Below, piece by piece: positions 12,006-24,918 of a stretch of 64,000 nt of DNA. How positions within the stretch are numbered: the stretch's first letter is position 1; every line of letters starts with the position of its first letter. This DNA comes from Sambucus nigra (lineage: Eukaryota; Streptophyta; Magnoliopsida; Dipsacales; Adoxaceae). The notes beneath the pieces were generated by a model that saw nothing but the letters and a program-made list of their open reading frames with translations, was not told where the DNA came from and made no database searches. The DNA lies in assembly GCA_949130495.1 (NCBI GenBank), contig OX422214.1:255568187-255632186 (forward strand), given 5' to 3'. A program made the position numbers and the translations under genes.

Positions 12006-13324
12006 TGAGAATGCGTGGTCCCTCTAACAGTGTGTGCTTAGGCAAAGACAGTCCGAATAAACACAAGTCCAATTTTTATATTTTTCAAATTTTAATGATT
12101 AAAACTTTAAACTAAATTAACCCAATTAAACTGATCACCGATTTTAATAACTTTCTTATGGAAAACTGATTTATAAATTTTATCTTTTTACCCTAAAGCA
12201 TGCATATAAGATGATTGCAGATAAATTAAATAAATCAACCACACGACGTCGATGTACGAGGAAAATCACAAAGGGAAAAAACCAAACGACCTAGCCAAAT
12301 AATTCACTATGATGCGAAATTACAAAAGATTATAGAAGACTTACACAACGAATCGATCCCCTACAAGTCTTGACGTTCTTTAATCTTTTTCCATTCCTCC
12401 ACATTGCAACGCAGGACTCCACCAATTCCAGCTAACACAATGCACGAGTCCATGCACATATCGGTATCCACCGATAAGGCTTAGCAACTGTCAGACACCG
12501 TAAATAGCACGCACAGAGTCCACCGCTCGAAACAAGTTCTCTCCAGTTGAAAGAAACAAACGTTAGTGCCCAATTTCAAGATCTCAAAGCACAAGAATTA
12601 TGAATCTTTGAACTTTAAATGTATAGGGTAAAACCCAGGGTTTGGAACTTTTGTAAACATGTAGGAAAATGTTTTTTGCCAAAAGTTTTTCTAAAATTAT
12701 GAGTCCAACATGCCTTAAATATTGAATGCATGAAATTTGAGGCGGTAGCTCATTCGATTGAAAATAGAATCGTTCGAACGAGAATTGCACTCTCGTTTGA
12801 TCGACATATCAATTCGTTTCAATGAAGATACAATTTTGTTCAAACGAGCTACTAACGAGGTGTGACATCTTGGGCAGAGGAACCTCATTCGATGGTTGTT
12901 AGATCGAAGTTCTGATGAGATATTAATCTTGTTTTGAACGAAAAATGAAGTCGTTCGAACGAAACTAGTATTTTCCTTTGAACGATCGTGAGTCTCGTTC
13001 AAATGAGATTAAAACCTAAAAAAATATTTTTCTTTAAAAAATAATTAAAATTAGGTTAAAAAAAACAAGCACCCATAAAAATATTTCCAATGTCTCATAA
13101 TTAATACGTATTCATACCTGCGAGATCCTCGATAAACGTGAAGAAAAACTTGGCATTAAACACGACACGACATATCCAATCGTTGAAGCTTGATGCTACG
13201 TCATCATCAAACAATCGACATAGGCTTATGGGATCAAATACAAGACTATCCTATAACTCAAACGTTTTGTCCGAAATAATGCCAATTACATACAAATAAA
13301 CTCGATTGGAAATTTGTCCTTACA
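12006..13324 (-). repeat. 3' LTR of the gag-only element
   Basis: Matches 17000-18312 along its length with many substitutions and small indels. It contains palindromic CGTTCGAACGA and related CTCGTTTGA motifs (about 12765-13005). Confidence 0.85.
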
Positions 13325-15077
13325 AATCTTCCCCTTTGGCTATTTCGGGATAAAACAAAAATAAGAATCCTATGAGGCGTCAAGCTCTCTAAAAAGATTC
13401 ATTCCCTAACCCCCAAAAGGAAAAAAAATACAGACGCTCGATAGAACACAAACATCAGTAGCTTTGCTTTGTTTGAAAACTTTGTCGCATTAATATAACC
13501 TTGTAACCCTACACACTTAAACACACCTTTTAAATGCAAACAAGAATAAATCTGCAAATGAATAAACATCTAACAATATCTAAATAATCTCAACCTAGGT
13601 AAGACGTCTCCCCATGAGATAAAGATGTCCTAATCATGCCAAGGAAATATACCATATCTTCCCCTTTTTATTCATGAATAGACAAAGTAAGATAGCATAG
13701 AACAATTACTCCCCCAAAATTGAATCTCCCCTATATATGTGATCTTAAGATACCAATATTAGAAAATTTGATGCCACAATTTTAAACATAGGGAGAATGG
13801 AATAAAGCATGCAATGGTATAAAGTGTAGCAAACACACAACATTGAAATTCAAGCACAAATAGTCCCAAAGATGAAGCATATGGCAAACATGGACTAAAT
13901 GTAAACTACAAAGACTCAAAACACAATACCATGTATAATATATACAAAATATACCAATGAAAATCTGACACATATACACAAAACACATAAGCTTTACACA
14001 CTCGTATAATATTGATGTGTCTAAACATGTGGGATTGAATGAATGGGAGTGAACTATATACAAACGAATCATAACCCAAGCACTCAAATATATTCAGGAA
14101 GTTCTAATTGACCGCAAAACTTTATCAAACTAAGATTTAGCCTCAAGTGATAAGATAAAGTGAACTTAATGTAAAAACGAGCACAATGCACACAAGCCTG
14201 GAATATTGATGATTCTACAAATCAATAGTGTCCTAAAAAAATAAGCATAACTAGGATTCATTGTGCAAACTCTTTGATCTTCAACTAAACCCTCAAAAGA
14301 TAAACATATAATATTTTCTATTCTTTTATTTTCTTAATTCTTTTGAAGCTATTTCTTTTTTAAAGATCAAACAAACTAAATATCTTAGCCTTTGACAATT
14401 TTTCAATTTTTATTGCCTTTAATTTGTTTCAATAGGCTCTTACCAACGGTAGCTTTCCCACAAAGGATATTTTCTCCTTTCGTAGACATTTCCCGTGCAC
14501 CATCATCTATTTTCAAGGCAATTCAAATAAAGCTCATGGGCAATGGTTCTTACATGCACAAATCTCCTATAATCATAAAACATGTAGATGACAATATTGA
14601 TGGGAGAACATCTCGCAAAGCTCAAATATACATGTGAAGTTAAAATTCAAAAATCTCGTGCATGTGTGTGGAGGCATATACAAAGTCGAATCCATTAAGA
14701 AAATCAAATTCGAAACAGCTCCATCTAAATATGATTAAGAATAATCTAAGTATTTACAATCATAACCAAATGTCCTAGTCACATGGAAAGTATGGAGGGA
14801 ATTGGATTCAAACACACCTATATACCACACCAAATGTGTAAAACTAAAATATACACACAAAAAAAACTTTTTGAGTTTTTCTAAAAAAATTCTAAAGAAA
14901 ATATCATTTTTTTTCTTCTAGTTTTTGAACTCTAACTCAAAAGACAAACAAAATCTTTTTGTATTTTGCAATATGACTCAAAAATGAAAAATGAAAATAC
15001 AAAAGATGCACATGTCATAAGACTAAAAAATATATATCATGAAGCATAACTAGAGTATGACATATAAGCTCACACAA
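13325..15077 (-). other. Internal non-coding part of the gag-only element
   Basis: Between gag and the 3' LTR, where pol would lie, no conserved pol motif is seen on the - strand. The sequence is AT-rich with oligo-A/T runs and short meaningless ORFs on both strands. Confidence 0.6.
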
Positions 15078-16943
15078 TCAACTATTAGATATAGCAAGGT
15101 AAGTATCATGTGTAAGCAAACGAGAATCAACAAATCTAATATGTAAAGCCTCCAAATCTGAATTCCTAACCCAAGTAGGTGTAACATGATATTTAGGGGC
15201 TTTGGAAAATAAGGTGAGTCTATTCTCAGACTTTCTCAGACCATTCTTAAGATCATAGAAAAAATGCCTCAAATGACCTTTCCTTTCGCAGTGAGTGTAA
15301 GTGTAAACACGAGGAGGTGTGTTACCTAAGGGTTGAACTTTTATAATGTTCCTAGTCAATTCTCTTAAACGTATGGTCTTGGCTTTGGAAGAGGAAGAAT
15401 TACAATCATCGAAGCCAAGTTTACACCTATCATCTTTAATTTGGGTGGTGCCTAACATTTTATCCAACTTTTTTGACCTAGACTCCAAGTCAAATTTGAC
15501 TCTACTCGAATCTCCCAATCTCTTATCAGGCTTAAATATCCTCAACTCAAGTAAACAACTATAATCCTTAAATTCTAGAAGATCTTTCTTAATAGCCTCC
15601 ATCAAACCATGAAGACTATCTCTCTCATCTCAACTTACTCTATCTTCTTTAGAAGATTCCTCTCACATGCCCTAAGATCCTCAATCAAAACACTATCATT
15701 ATTTCCTATGGCTCGTTCTTTAAACCTAGATTCCAATTTTGAGTTAGCCTTCTTCACCTTTAAAGTATTCGCATACAACTCATGCAAGGTAACTTGTAGT
15801 TCATTATCCTCCTCCTCTTCTTCATCCTCACTCACTCGACCATCAATCACTTGGGATTCACAAACTATGGCCTTAGAAGTGTAATGCAAAAAAATATATT
15901 CATGGGAATATTTCTCATCAAAGCTTACATGACTAGCCATGAACATAGTAAAGTTGCGCTTAATGGGGGAATTGTTTCCCTCTTTCGGATCTCTATCACT
16001 AAGGGTGAAATTAAATGCTACCGGTTTCTTGCCCTCATTCGTTAGTTTAGTGGGGTACTTAGCTACCTTAGGGAAATGACCCTCACAACAATAACATCTC
16101 TTCGATTCATCCCTCTTAAAGTTCTCACTACGGTTCTTAGGGACGAGATCGGCCTTGTATTTCTTATTTTTTTCAAACATTTTTGCATCTTTCGATTGCT
16201 TTTAAAATTTGAGAAATTTCTTGAATTTCTTTGGCAATATGGAAACATCCTTGGAATCGATGTCAGACTCATCATTTGAAGCAGGTGTTTCCTCCTTTCG
16301 AGTTTTCAAAGAAATGCCCTTTTCTTTCTTTGTCACATTTTTGGAGGTAAACATGTCAAAATCATAAGTTTGTAAGTCACCTACAAGATCTTCGAGTTTC
16401 GTAGAGTCCAAAGTACCCAAAGAATTCAAAACTGTTACCTTTGGATTAAATCTATTAGGCAATGACCTTAAGATTTTTAAACGACGAGTTAACTATATCG
16501 AACAATCTATTATAAAACTCATCAAAGGTCTCACTCTCTAACATTTTAATCGTTTCAAATTGAGTGGTGAGGTTTTAGACTTTGGAAGTCTTAACAGGAC
16601 TAGTTCCTTCATGGGTGAGTTGGAGTATATCCTAAGCCTCTTTTGACATCTCACATGTCATAATACAGTAAAGCTCCTCAAGGGTGACAGAAAAAAGCAT
16701 GACATTTAAACCTTGAAAATTATACTGTAATAACTTATGCTCAACCTCACTCCATGTATCTACGAGTTTTAAATGAATTGCCTCTCTATCTCTCGTGACA
16801 GGCAGAGACCACCCTTTAACAACTGCTGACCACACCCGCTAATCTATTGCCTTAAGTGCTGACTTCATACGCATTTTTCAGTATGCATAACTCAACCAAT
16901 CAAACATCAGGGTTCTAAAACCATCAAATCCACTAAAATTCAT
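15078..16943 (-). pseudogene. Copia-type Gag (UBN2 gag domain plus CCHC), decayed
   Basis: From an ATG at 16943 on the - strand the reading passes through KMRMKSALKAID and RVW, then EMSKEA, THEGTSPVKTSK, ETFDEFYNRLFDIVNSSF, and later LEDLVGDLQTYDFD and PKKFKKFLKF. This is the usual order of the plant UBN2-type gag domain. A zinc-knuckle-like CYCCEGHFPKVAKYP follows, then an acidic stretch EDEEEEEDNE and a coiled region. A second cysteine/histidine motif (THCERKGHLRHF) and TWVRN end the gag; in autonomous relatives the protease begins soon after. At least six stops or frame changes split it. The capsid role is family knowledge; this copy cannot encode a complete protein. Confidence 0.8.
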
Positions 16944-16984
16944 GCCTAAAGTCATGGGATCAAAACATAAAACCTAGTGTTCTA

Positions 16985-16999
16985 GCTTTAATACCAATT
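16985..16999 (-). promoter_or_regulatory. Primer binding site of the gag-only element
   Basis: Directly downstream of the 5' LTR the - strand reads TTGGTATTAAAGCTAGAAC. This is a mutated form of TGGTATCAGAGC, the sequence that pairs with the 3' end of plant initiator tRNA-Met. Confidence 0.65.
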
Positions 17000-18312
17000 T
17001 GAGAATGCGCGGTCCCTTAGGCAAAATCGGTCCAAACAAACACAAGCCTTATTTTTAATTTTTTTAAATTTTAATGATTGAAACTTTAAACTAAATTAAC
17101 CCAATTAAACTTAGCACCGATTTTAATAACTTTCTTGTGGGGTAAATGATTTACCATATTTGATTTGTTATCCTAAATCATGCATATAAGGTTATTGCAG
17201 ATAAATTAAATAAATCAACCACAAGACACCGATGTACGAGGAAAACCACAAAGGCAAAAACCTCTGACGACCCAGTCAAATAGCTCACTATGATGTGGAA
17301 TTACAAAATATGACAGTAGAATTACATAATGACTTGATCCCCCACAAGCCTTGACGCTTCTCAATCTTTTACTTCCCTTCCACAGTGCAACGCAAAAGTC
17401 CACCCACATTGGCTACCACAATGCACGAGTTCACGCACGTCTCGATATCTACCGATAAGGTTCAACAATCTTCAAACACCGCAAACAGCACGCACGAAGT
17501 CCACCGCATGAAACAAGTTCTCTCTAGATGAAAGAAACAAACTTTGTACCCAATTTTAAGATCTCAAAGCACAAGAATTATGAATCTTGGATCTTTAAAC
17601 GTATAGGGTGAAACTTAGGGTTTGGAACTTTTGCAAATAGGCAGAAAAATGTTTTTTGCCAAAAGTTGTTTTCAAAATTATCAGTCCAACATGCATTAAA
17701 TACTGAATGCACAAAATTCAAGGCAGCGACTTGTTCAAATAAAAACAAAAGTAATGAGAATTGCACTCTCATTTGAATGACATCTCAACTCGTTTAAACG
17801 AATATGTAATCTCATTCAAACGAGCTTCTAACGAGCTACAAATAAGGTGTGACATCCTTGGCAATGGAACCTCATTCGATAGCCATTATATCTTTGTTCT
17901 AACAAGATCTTGATCTTACTTGAATGAAAAATGAAGTAATTCAGATGAAACTAGTGATTTTGTTCTAACGAGATTGATTCTCGTTTAAAAGAGATTAAAA
18001 CCCCCAAAAATATTTTTTGTAAAAAAATAATTAAAATTTAGCTCTAAACAAAAAAAGACACCCTTAAAAATATTTCGAAGGTCTCATAGTTAATACGCAT
18101 GCATCCTGCAAGATCCTCGGTAAACGTGAAGACAAACTTAGCACTAAACACGATACAACATATCCAATCTTTATAGCTTGGATGCTACGCCTTCATAAAA
18201 AATTCGGCGTAGGCTCACAGGATCAAATATAAGATTATCCTATGACTCAAACGTTTTGTTCGGAATAACGCCAATTACATAGAAATTGACTTGATTGGAA
18301 TTTGTCCTTACA
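17000..18312 (-). repeat. 5' LTR of the gag-only element
   Basis: The partner of 12006-13324. In the element's own orientation it begins TGTAAGGACAAATTCC and ends GCATTCTCA. Confidence 0.85.
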
Positions 18313-19317
18313 GTGTCACATGTGTTGTGTATGCAAAGTGGACATTAGTGAATATATGCATGGAGGTGTAAGTGTGTATGTGTGTGAGGAATGGAGTCAT
18401 CATATCCACATCATGGGAAGGATGTAAATAAATCCTCCTAAGTTGATAAACTAAGTAGACACGAATAAAGTACTAGAAGAAATGTATAAAAATATCTAAA
18501 ATGTGAGAGATGCTCTGAAATCTTAATCTCATAATAAAAAAGTGAGAAGGCATATATGGGATTGCGAAAGAGGTAATAAATGTAAGAAAACTAACTACGT
18601 GAATAAAGCATACTAGCTACATGAATGAAATGGTAATATACGAAGGTAATCTAAATGAAATAAGTAAGTAAGGACTTAAATTCCAAAATGACTTTGGGAT
18701 GCCTATCTTGCCAAAAATGGCATTAAAGTCTATGTAGTTCATAATATGAATAAGGTTAGGGTCTAACCCATAATACGAATCTAGGATGTGCTCCTTTGAT
18801 TTTTGAAAATTAAGTGAGATTTTAAGATATGTATATAATAGTAAAAAGGTATGACTGATGATAAAAATAGAATATAACAACTGAAAATGAAATAAGAGCA
18901 CTAAAATAAGAAAACTAGCATTTATGAGTCTAATAAAACATAAAGAGTTTTTGGAATTTCAAGCACTTTTGAATTCTGTTTTGAGCACTTTATGGGGTAA
19001 ATTTTAATGTATGGATAATGGCGGTGGAGTAATGATTGAAGTTGGGGCAAGATGATGTAAGGGAATGTATGAGAGCATGTTGTGAAAAATGAGGTATTCT
19101 AAATTTGGAATGGCTACCGTACTGAAATCGAGTTCCTGTGCAAATGAGATAAGGGTCTACTTATATAGGAAAATCCTAAAATGAGAAAAGGAAAATTTTG
19201 TCGTAGGGGCATACCGGCTGACATGGTCCCAGAACTTCCTTCCATCAGGGTGGCCTAACCTACTAATGAAGTAAAGCCCAGCTGCCCTATAGGTAGGTGA
19301 GGTGTCATCCTTATAGG
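18313..19317. other. Unassigned sequence between two elements
   Basis: AT-rich sequence with no recognisable coding, LTR or RNA feature. It continues the flank interrupted by the gag-only element. Confidence 0.5.
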
Positions 19318-19663
19318 TGTAATACCTCGTGATTTTTAGGACTGAGAATTTAATTATTTTGGGAGAAATAAAATTTATTTAAATTGGAGAATTTTAAATT
19401 TGACAATTGAGGTTAAATTTTTTTTTTGAGGATGTTATAAAGTATCTCGGATGACGATTCTGAGTGTGCGGTTGGTCCCGTAGGGTCGAGATAGTCAAAA
19501 TGACAGTACTCGAGTTTTATTTTGGTTCTGGAATATGTTAAGTTAGTTTGACTCGAATTGGAGTAAACGAGTCATTTAAAGTGTGTATTATCATTTAAAG
19601 TTGGGTATTTTGGAAACAAGGCTTATAAAGCCTATGGGAGATAATAATCTCATTCTTAAGATT

Positions 19664-19682
19664 GAGAGAGAGAGAGAGAGAA

Positions 19683-19716
<34 letters not shown>
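19664..19716. repeat. (GA)n microsatellite
   Basis: GA repeat with one AAAT interruption, just upstream of a CCCTAG leader-like sequence in the old LTR. Confidence 0.9.
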
Positions 19717-19722
<6 letters not shown>

Positions 19723-20116
19723 CTAGATAGAGAAAGAGAAGAGGAAAGGAAGAGAGAAAAGAGGAAAAGCTTGCAGGTTCTGGCCAATACGCAATTTCGA
19801 GGACGATTCAACCTTTAAAACTTTGAGACAAGTGATTAATCTTGCTAAATAATTTATGTGTGTAATTTATTTCATGATTTGTGGATGAAAAATTGGATTT
19901 TCTGGTTAATATGTGAAAACCTAGATTTTCTGGATTTAAATCTTGCATTTGATGTTTTGTATATGGGTTTGATGGTTTATAAATTAATGGGATGCGGTGT
20001 AGGATAAGTTTTGATGTTATAAACATGTTTGGGTTGAAAAATGGTGAATTGGAGATATGATTTTTGGGTATATATTTCGTGGGTATTATGCAGATAATGG
20101 AATTTTTGAAGTTCTG

Positions 20117-20331
20117 CAGACCCGAATTGATTCGCCCCTTAAGCGAATCGATTCGGCTTTATGCAAAAGTGTCAGGTCTGTATGACCGAATCAATTCGAA
20201 CCCAGAACCGAATCGATTTGGCCTAAGACAGATTTACAAGTACTTTGGATCGGATCGATTCGCAAGACTGGTGAATCGATTCTCTTTTGGGACCGAATCG
20301 ATTCGGACCAGGCCGAATCGATTCGAAAACA
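20117..20331. repeat. Array of GAATCGATTC palindromes in the old LTR
   Basis: The palindrome CGAATCGATTCG and near variants (GAATTGATTCG, GAATCAATTCG, GAATCGATTTGG) occur about eight times in about 215 bases, spaced irregularly by 12-40 bases. The slot lies just after a CTGCAGACCCGAA sequence, which corresponds to the place where the younger LTRs carry a different palindrome. Confidence 0.85.
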
Positions 20332-21222
20332 GGGCTATTTTGTGAAGCTTTTCTAGAATGAGTTTTACTCCATTTCGATTGGGTTTATCGATTATGACCG
20401 TTCTAAAATGATGTGAGAAATACGTTTTGGAGATTTATTAGGAGTTTCTCACATGATGTGATCGTGGGGACGTATCGATCTATTTTGGGAACTTATATAT
20501 ACAAATGTTTTGGAGTTGTTGCATCGATGTAATGGGTAATCCCATTCGGTATGGAAGTCCTATTTGGAGATTAGACGTGAGTTATGATGTGATGTAAGGT
20601 TGAGGACTCGTCGATGGAGTTATGAAGGTATGACGTGTAATTTTATGCCGACTTTTATGTCGAATCCTCCTAGCGAAAGGATTTTATTTAGAAATGATTG
20701 GGGGACCAATGAGAGAGGGATCGTGTATCCTTAGTGACGATAAAGTTAGGGATTTAACCATAAATGAGTTAATGTTAAAGGTTCACATGAGTAACCGAAC
20801 CGAAATCTTAGTTTGTAAGGATTTAATAGATTACCGACTAATAGTTATGTGTGTACTTATAGCCGGGATAGTTATTATATATCTAAGCGTGATTAATGAT
20901 ACATATTCCGATGCATGATGGGATTATAAAATGGATTAGGATTGAGATTGTGGATTACCGACTAGAATAAGCTGGGCTCACACTTATAGCTGAGATAATT
21001 ATTGTAAAATGGTGTGCATTCGATTCTGAGATAGTATCCGTAATGTTGATCAAATTGGGAGACTATTCGTATCATAGGTGAAATGGGTGAATATGTTTCA
21101 AGTGAGGGATCCTATTATAAAATGAATTGAAAAAGTATGCGTTATAGCGTTGGTTAGTATAATGAGAGTTATATATACCTATAGCCAAATTCATTACGTT
21201 TATACATACGGATGGGAGGTAG

Positions 21223-21226
<4 letters not shown>

Positions 21227-21296
<70 letters not shown>
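21227..21296. repeat. (TA)n(TG)n microsatellite
   Basis: TA repeats pass into TG repeats at 21261. The - strand ORFs over it are low-complexity artefacts. Confidence 0.95.
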
Positions 21297-22235
21297 GATA
21301 TGGCATGAATGTATATACCTTGTGTGATGGTTTGCATATATAACGTAATTGCATATATATCTAGTGTGAATGATATATATACTTATTGTGTGAGCATACC
21401 TTCCATTGCTATCATGGAAAGTTGCGCAATGTGGGTGAGGCCCCTGACTTGAGGAGCAGGGAGCGTATAGTCCCAGGTCATAGTCGTCCATTATTTATTG
21501 TGTGATTTTATTCTGGGTGAGAAGTCTTGGGTATGATTCGTTCTCACTTTCAAATTCGGAACTATGACCGCTTCCCACTCGTTGTGTTTTGATTTTATTA
21601 CCAGGGTGGGGTGATAATAGTCCGTTGGCTGGTAACCCGGGATAAAGTGAGTAATTCCTGAAAGATGATAGCATTGTGAAGTATATTTTTATATCCTATA
21701 AGTGAATATGTTCTGGATATTTTAAGTACATGTTATGTGTGTTATGTGTACATGTTCAATAAGGTTGAACAATTGTGTTTTATAACTAGGATAATATTAT
21801 GTGTCCTATAAGTAATGTGATATGGGTATTTTAAGTACACGTTCGGTGTGTTAAGTGTACATGCCTATTAATTAGAATAATGTTATATAGATCCTAAGGG
21901 TTTTGTGCGATATCTTATTTATGAACTTAGGGATATTAGTTTATAATAAGTAGGGAAAAGTACATGTGTTGTGTGCTGAGGGCATAATTGATCTCGACGA
22001 TCAACATTGTCAAGTAGTAATGTATCAGGGGAGTTCCTTGTTTGGATTTTGCTTTGCAAGACGCCCCATGCACGAAACGTCGCACAGTGTTGGGAGTGGG
22101 GAGAAGTTTAGTTCTTGGTACTAGGTTTATGCGTTATGGTGAGAGCATTAGTTTATAGGTATATAAAGTTAATGTGTGACTATTATAATGCTAATAACTT
22201 GTTAAAGTTAATAAGTAGAGATTAAGGAATTCTAG

Positions 22236-22236
<1 letters not shown>

Positions 22237-22269
<33 letters not shown>
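22237..22269. repeat. (TA)n microsatellite
   Basis: An uninterrupted TA run inside the old LTR, directly visible. Confidence 0.95.
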
Positions 22270-22273
<4 letters not shown>

Positions 22274-22808
22274 TAACACCTAAGCTCGGGTGCAAACTTA
22301 GGATAAGTTAGAATGAGAAGAGTTTTGGTTAATTTAGATAGTGGGTTATACGCAGGTGTAGACTATGTGTAGATTGAGATGGGATTGTCCCTAGAATGTG
22401 TCGGGTAGCTTAGTTGAGATTCATGTGCCTACGATTAGGTACGCGCTTTAGTAGAGGGGTGAGTTTGAGTTCCACGAGAGTGCGACTCCACTTTAATTAT
22501 GAAATAGTGCATTTAAATTATTATGCATTTTAATGCACTTGCTATAAATGTTTTCACACCTTGGGCTCTGACCCGTTTATATCTCTCTTGCTATATATAT
22601 ATATATTGTATTATATTATAGGTGTCCCATCGCAAGGACGCCGATGATGCTTTTCCATCCAGTGTTCTCGGAGCCGTGGCAGATGCGGACTATTGCGGGA
22701 TTTGTATTATAGCCGCTTCTTATCTTATGTAAATCTAGATAGGATTCATTTTGTATATCGGGTTTATACCCAAGGGTTATATGTAGAATTTTATATTTCT
22801 TTCTCAGG

Positions 22809-22920
22809 ACCACAAATTGTAATGGATTTTTTTCCTATTTGTAACGGATTTTATCCATTACACATTTATAATGGGCAAAATCCATTATCAATAGTAAAAA
22901 ACCGTTACAAATATATTAGA
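22809..22920. repeat. Left sub-terminal repeats of the CACTA element
   Basis: TTTGTAACGGATTTTATCCA, TAATGGGCAAAATCCATTA and AACCGTTACAAATAT alternate in both orientations. Such motifs are the usual binding sites for the TnpA-type protein in En/Spm elements (family knowledge). Confidence 0.75.
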
Positions 22921-24134
22921 ATTACATGAAAACTCATTAAAAAAATAAATAAAGTGGGAGAAAAGAAAGCGGCTCCCACTCTCCAACTCTCTCCAGTCTC
23001 TCTCTTTACCTCGCCATTCCTACCCGTATCTCTCTAGGTATTTCGCGCGTTCTTGCTTTCTCTCCAGACGATTCACATTGTTGAGCATCATGTATTTTTC
23101 TCTCTCGTTTGTTTCGTTTCTCTCGTCTCTCTCAATAGGATTCGCGGTTTTGTTAGGGACAATGTGGGGATACTCATCCTCATTGTCCGACTTATATTGG
23201 GGCTGGTATCAATAGGATTCTCGATTTGTTGAAAATCAACGCAAAGTTTGAGAAACTTTTGAAAAACAAAAGTTTGATTTTTCAAAAGTTTGATTTTTAG
23301 TTATGTTATTTCTTTATATTGTATTGTTGGTTTGTTAATTTGTAGTTTGAATTCCTTCAGTTTCTTAACGTAGGGGGTAGGTGTAGGTTGGAATTGGGGA
23401 TGAGGTTGAGTTGGGGTTGGAGGCAGAGGTTTTGAAAACAATTATTTTTTTATTAAAATTTGTTTTATCATTTTTTTTGTTCTTCTAATATATTTAATAT
23501 TTTTTTTATTCTAGAGGTCATGTGGAAGGCACATATTTAAGTAAAGAAAAAAAATCTTATTTTTATCTAATTTCCTTAATATAAATAGTACCTCATTGTA
23601 TTTGTGAAGTATGGTTTGTGTATAGTGTTTTCCATTTTATGATAAGGAGGCTAAACCAATTGCACAAGATCACATCGAGTTTTCAACTTTAAATCTTGTG
23701 TTCTTATGTGATTACTTTTATTTTTCACATTTATTAATTGAATCACCAATATGTAATTGGACTAATTAGTTTTATTTCTATAAATTAAAAGTTATGTCAA
23801 TTAACAACATGAAATTTCTTTACGAATGAGTAATATAGTAAGAATTATTTAATTTGACTTAGATCCCTAGCTATGCAGATACTTGTTCACTTCTAAATAG
23901 GCGTGGGATATTTTGTAAGTGACCCATAAAGACAACTCCATTATGAGGCATAGTCTCATACAAACTCTGACAATTTTTATTTTATCTCTACCATGATTCT
24001 TATTACTATTACATTTTTTTGGTTTGGAGATTGAATATGATAGAAATTTCATTTTGGTGGGTCCGGTAGACATTAAATTTGGGCTTTTTGTTTTTTGATC
24101 TTTCATTTGGCTCGATTACCATATTCCTATATGT

Positions 24135-24192
<58 letters not shown>

Positions 24193-24918
24193 CTGTTTAA
24201 TTGATCAAATTAAACTTTGTTTCTAGATTAGGAGTTTACTTTTTATTTTCAAATTGTGTAACCATTGTTTACTGTGCTGATTTTATGTTATGACCACTAA
24301 TAATATTGATTAGTTTGGTGCTTGTTGTTTTACCAAAAAAAGTCTTTCTCTAATATTAATATGTCATACGCAGTACAAAATATGATACTTAGGTATTTAA
24401 TGTTAACTTATGGTAGCTAATGCTAGTGACAAAGTGAAAATTTAAGGTTAATACTTTATGAATGCTAATAGTTATTCTATGTATTTTTTTATTAACCAAA
24501 GTTACTAATACATATTTGGTGTTAATAACATGGGTTTTAGGATAAGTATCCATTTTAGGTTGAGACGTTACAAGGAGGGTCATTTTCTCATCTCTGTATC
24601 TTAAGTTGATTAGTATTTAGTTTTGCTCAATGCAATTATTGCGATACACATATTAAGTTTTATGGTAAATCAAAAGGAACCCCATGAATGATCACGTTAG
24701 TTGCAAATAGAAATCATGATGAATTATGTGGTTTAGTTACTTGATATGATGAATATGCTAAAATTTTCTTTTTATTCATGAAAAGTGTGTTTAGAATTTA
24801 GAATTCATAAATTTAGCATAAGTCGTGGTATGATTAGTTGCCATAAATAGACACCAACCATTATCGAAGATTATAGTTGCAACTTATTATTAATGTGTGT
24901 TTTATCTTGTTTTATAGA
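22921..24918. other. CACTA 5' non-coding region
   Basis: CT-rich leader-like sequence (22970-23120: CTCTCTCCAG, TCTCTCTTTACC) follows the sub-terminal repeats and could be the promoter or 5' UTR of the transposase gene. The remainder is AT-rich, with a 51-base (TA)n at 24139-24189 and possible introns up to the acceptor TTGTTTTATAG at 24918. No conserved coding sequence was seen. Confidence 0.5.
24139..24189. repeat. (TA)n microsatellite
   Basis: A 51-base uninterrupted TA run. Confidence 0.95.

Larger units (their letters stand above)
12006..18312 (-). mobile_element. Gag-only Ty1/copia-type LTR retrotransposon, full length
   Basis: Direct repeats 12006-13324 and 17000-18312 both run TGAGAATGCG...CCTTACA on the + strand and are clearly diverged. 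Flanks are GTGTA (12001-12005) and GTGTC (18313-18317), a five-base target duplication with one mismatch. Features order on the - strand: 5' LTR (18312-17000), a primer site resembling initiator tRNA-Met, a decayed gag (16943-15078), about 1.7 kb without coding sequence, a polypurine tract AAAGGGGAAGA (about 13338-13328), then the 3' LTR. No protease, integrase, RT or RNase H trace is visible, so it fits the known class of non-autonomous gag-carrying LTR elements that depend on pol from elsewhere. It is old by its LTR divergence and gag stops. Confidence 0.82.
19318..22791 (+). repeat. Old chromovirus-like LTR, left segment (split by the CACTA element)
   Basis: It starts TGTAATACCTCGTG, like the TGTAATACCCCGTA start of the younger LTRs at 30392. 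Other shared landmarks in the same order are GGGTCGAGATAGTCA (about 19482), a GA tract and CCCTAG leader, a palindrome array, GGGCTCTGACCC (22562), and GGTGTCCCATCGCAAGGACGCC (22621) against GGTGCCCAGCCACAAGGACACC. The LTR resumes at 57840 and ends TGTCACA at 58151, followed by a primer site. Without the CACTA insertion it is about 3.8 kb. It also carries (TA)n/(TG)n tracts at 21227-21296 and 22237-22269. Confidence 0.8.

Noticed and set aside
21072..21491. - strand ORF of 139 codons
   Set aside because: Driven by the (TA)n(TG)n tract (Thr-His and Ile-Tyr runs).
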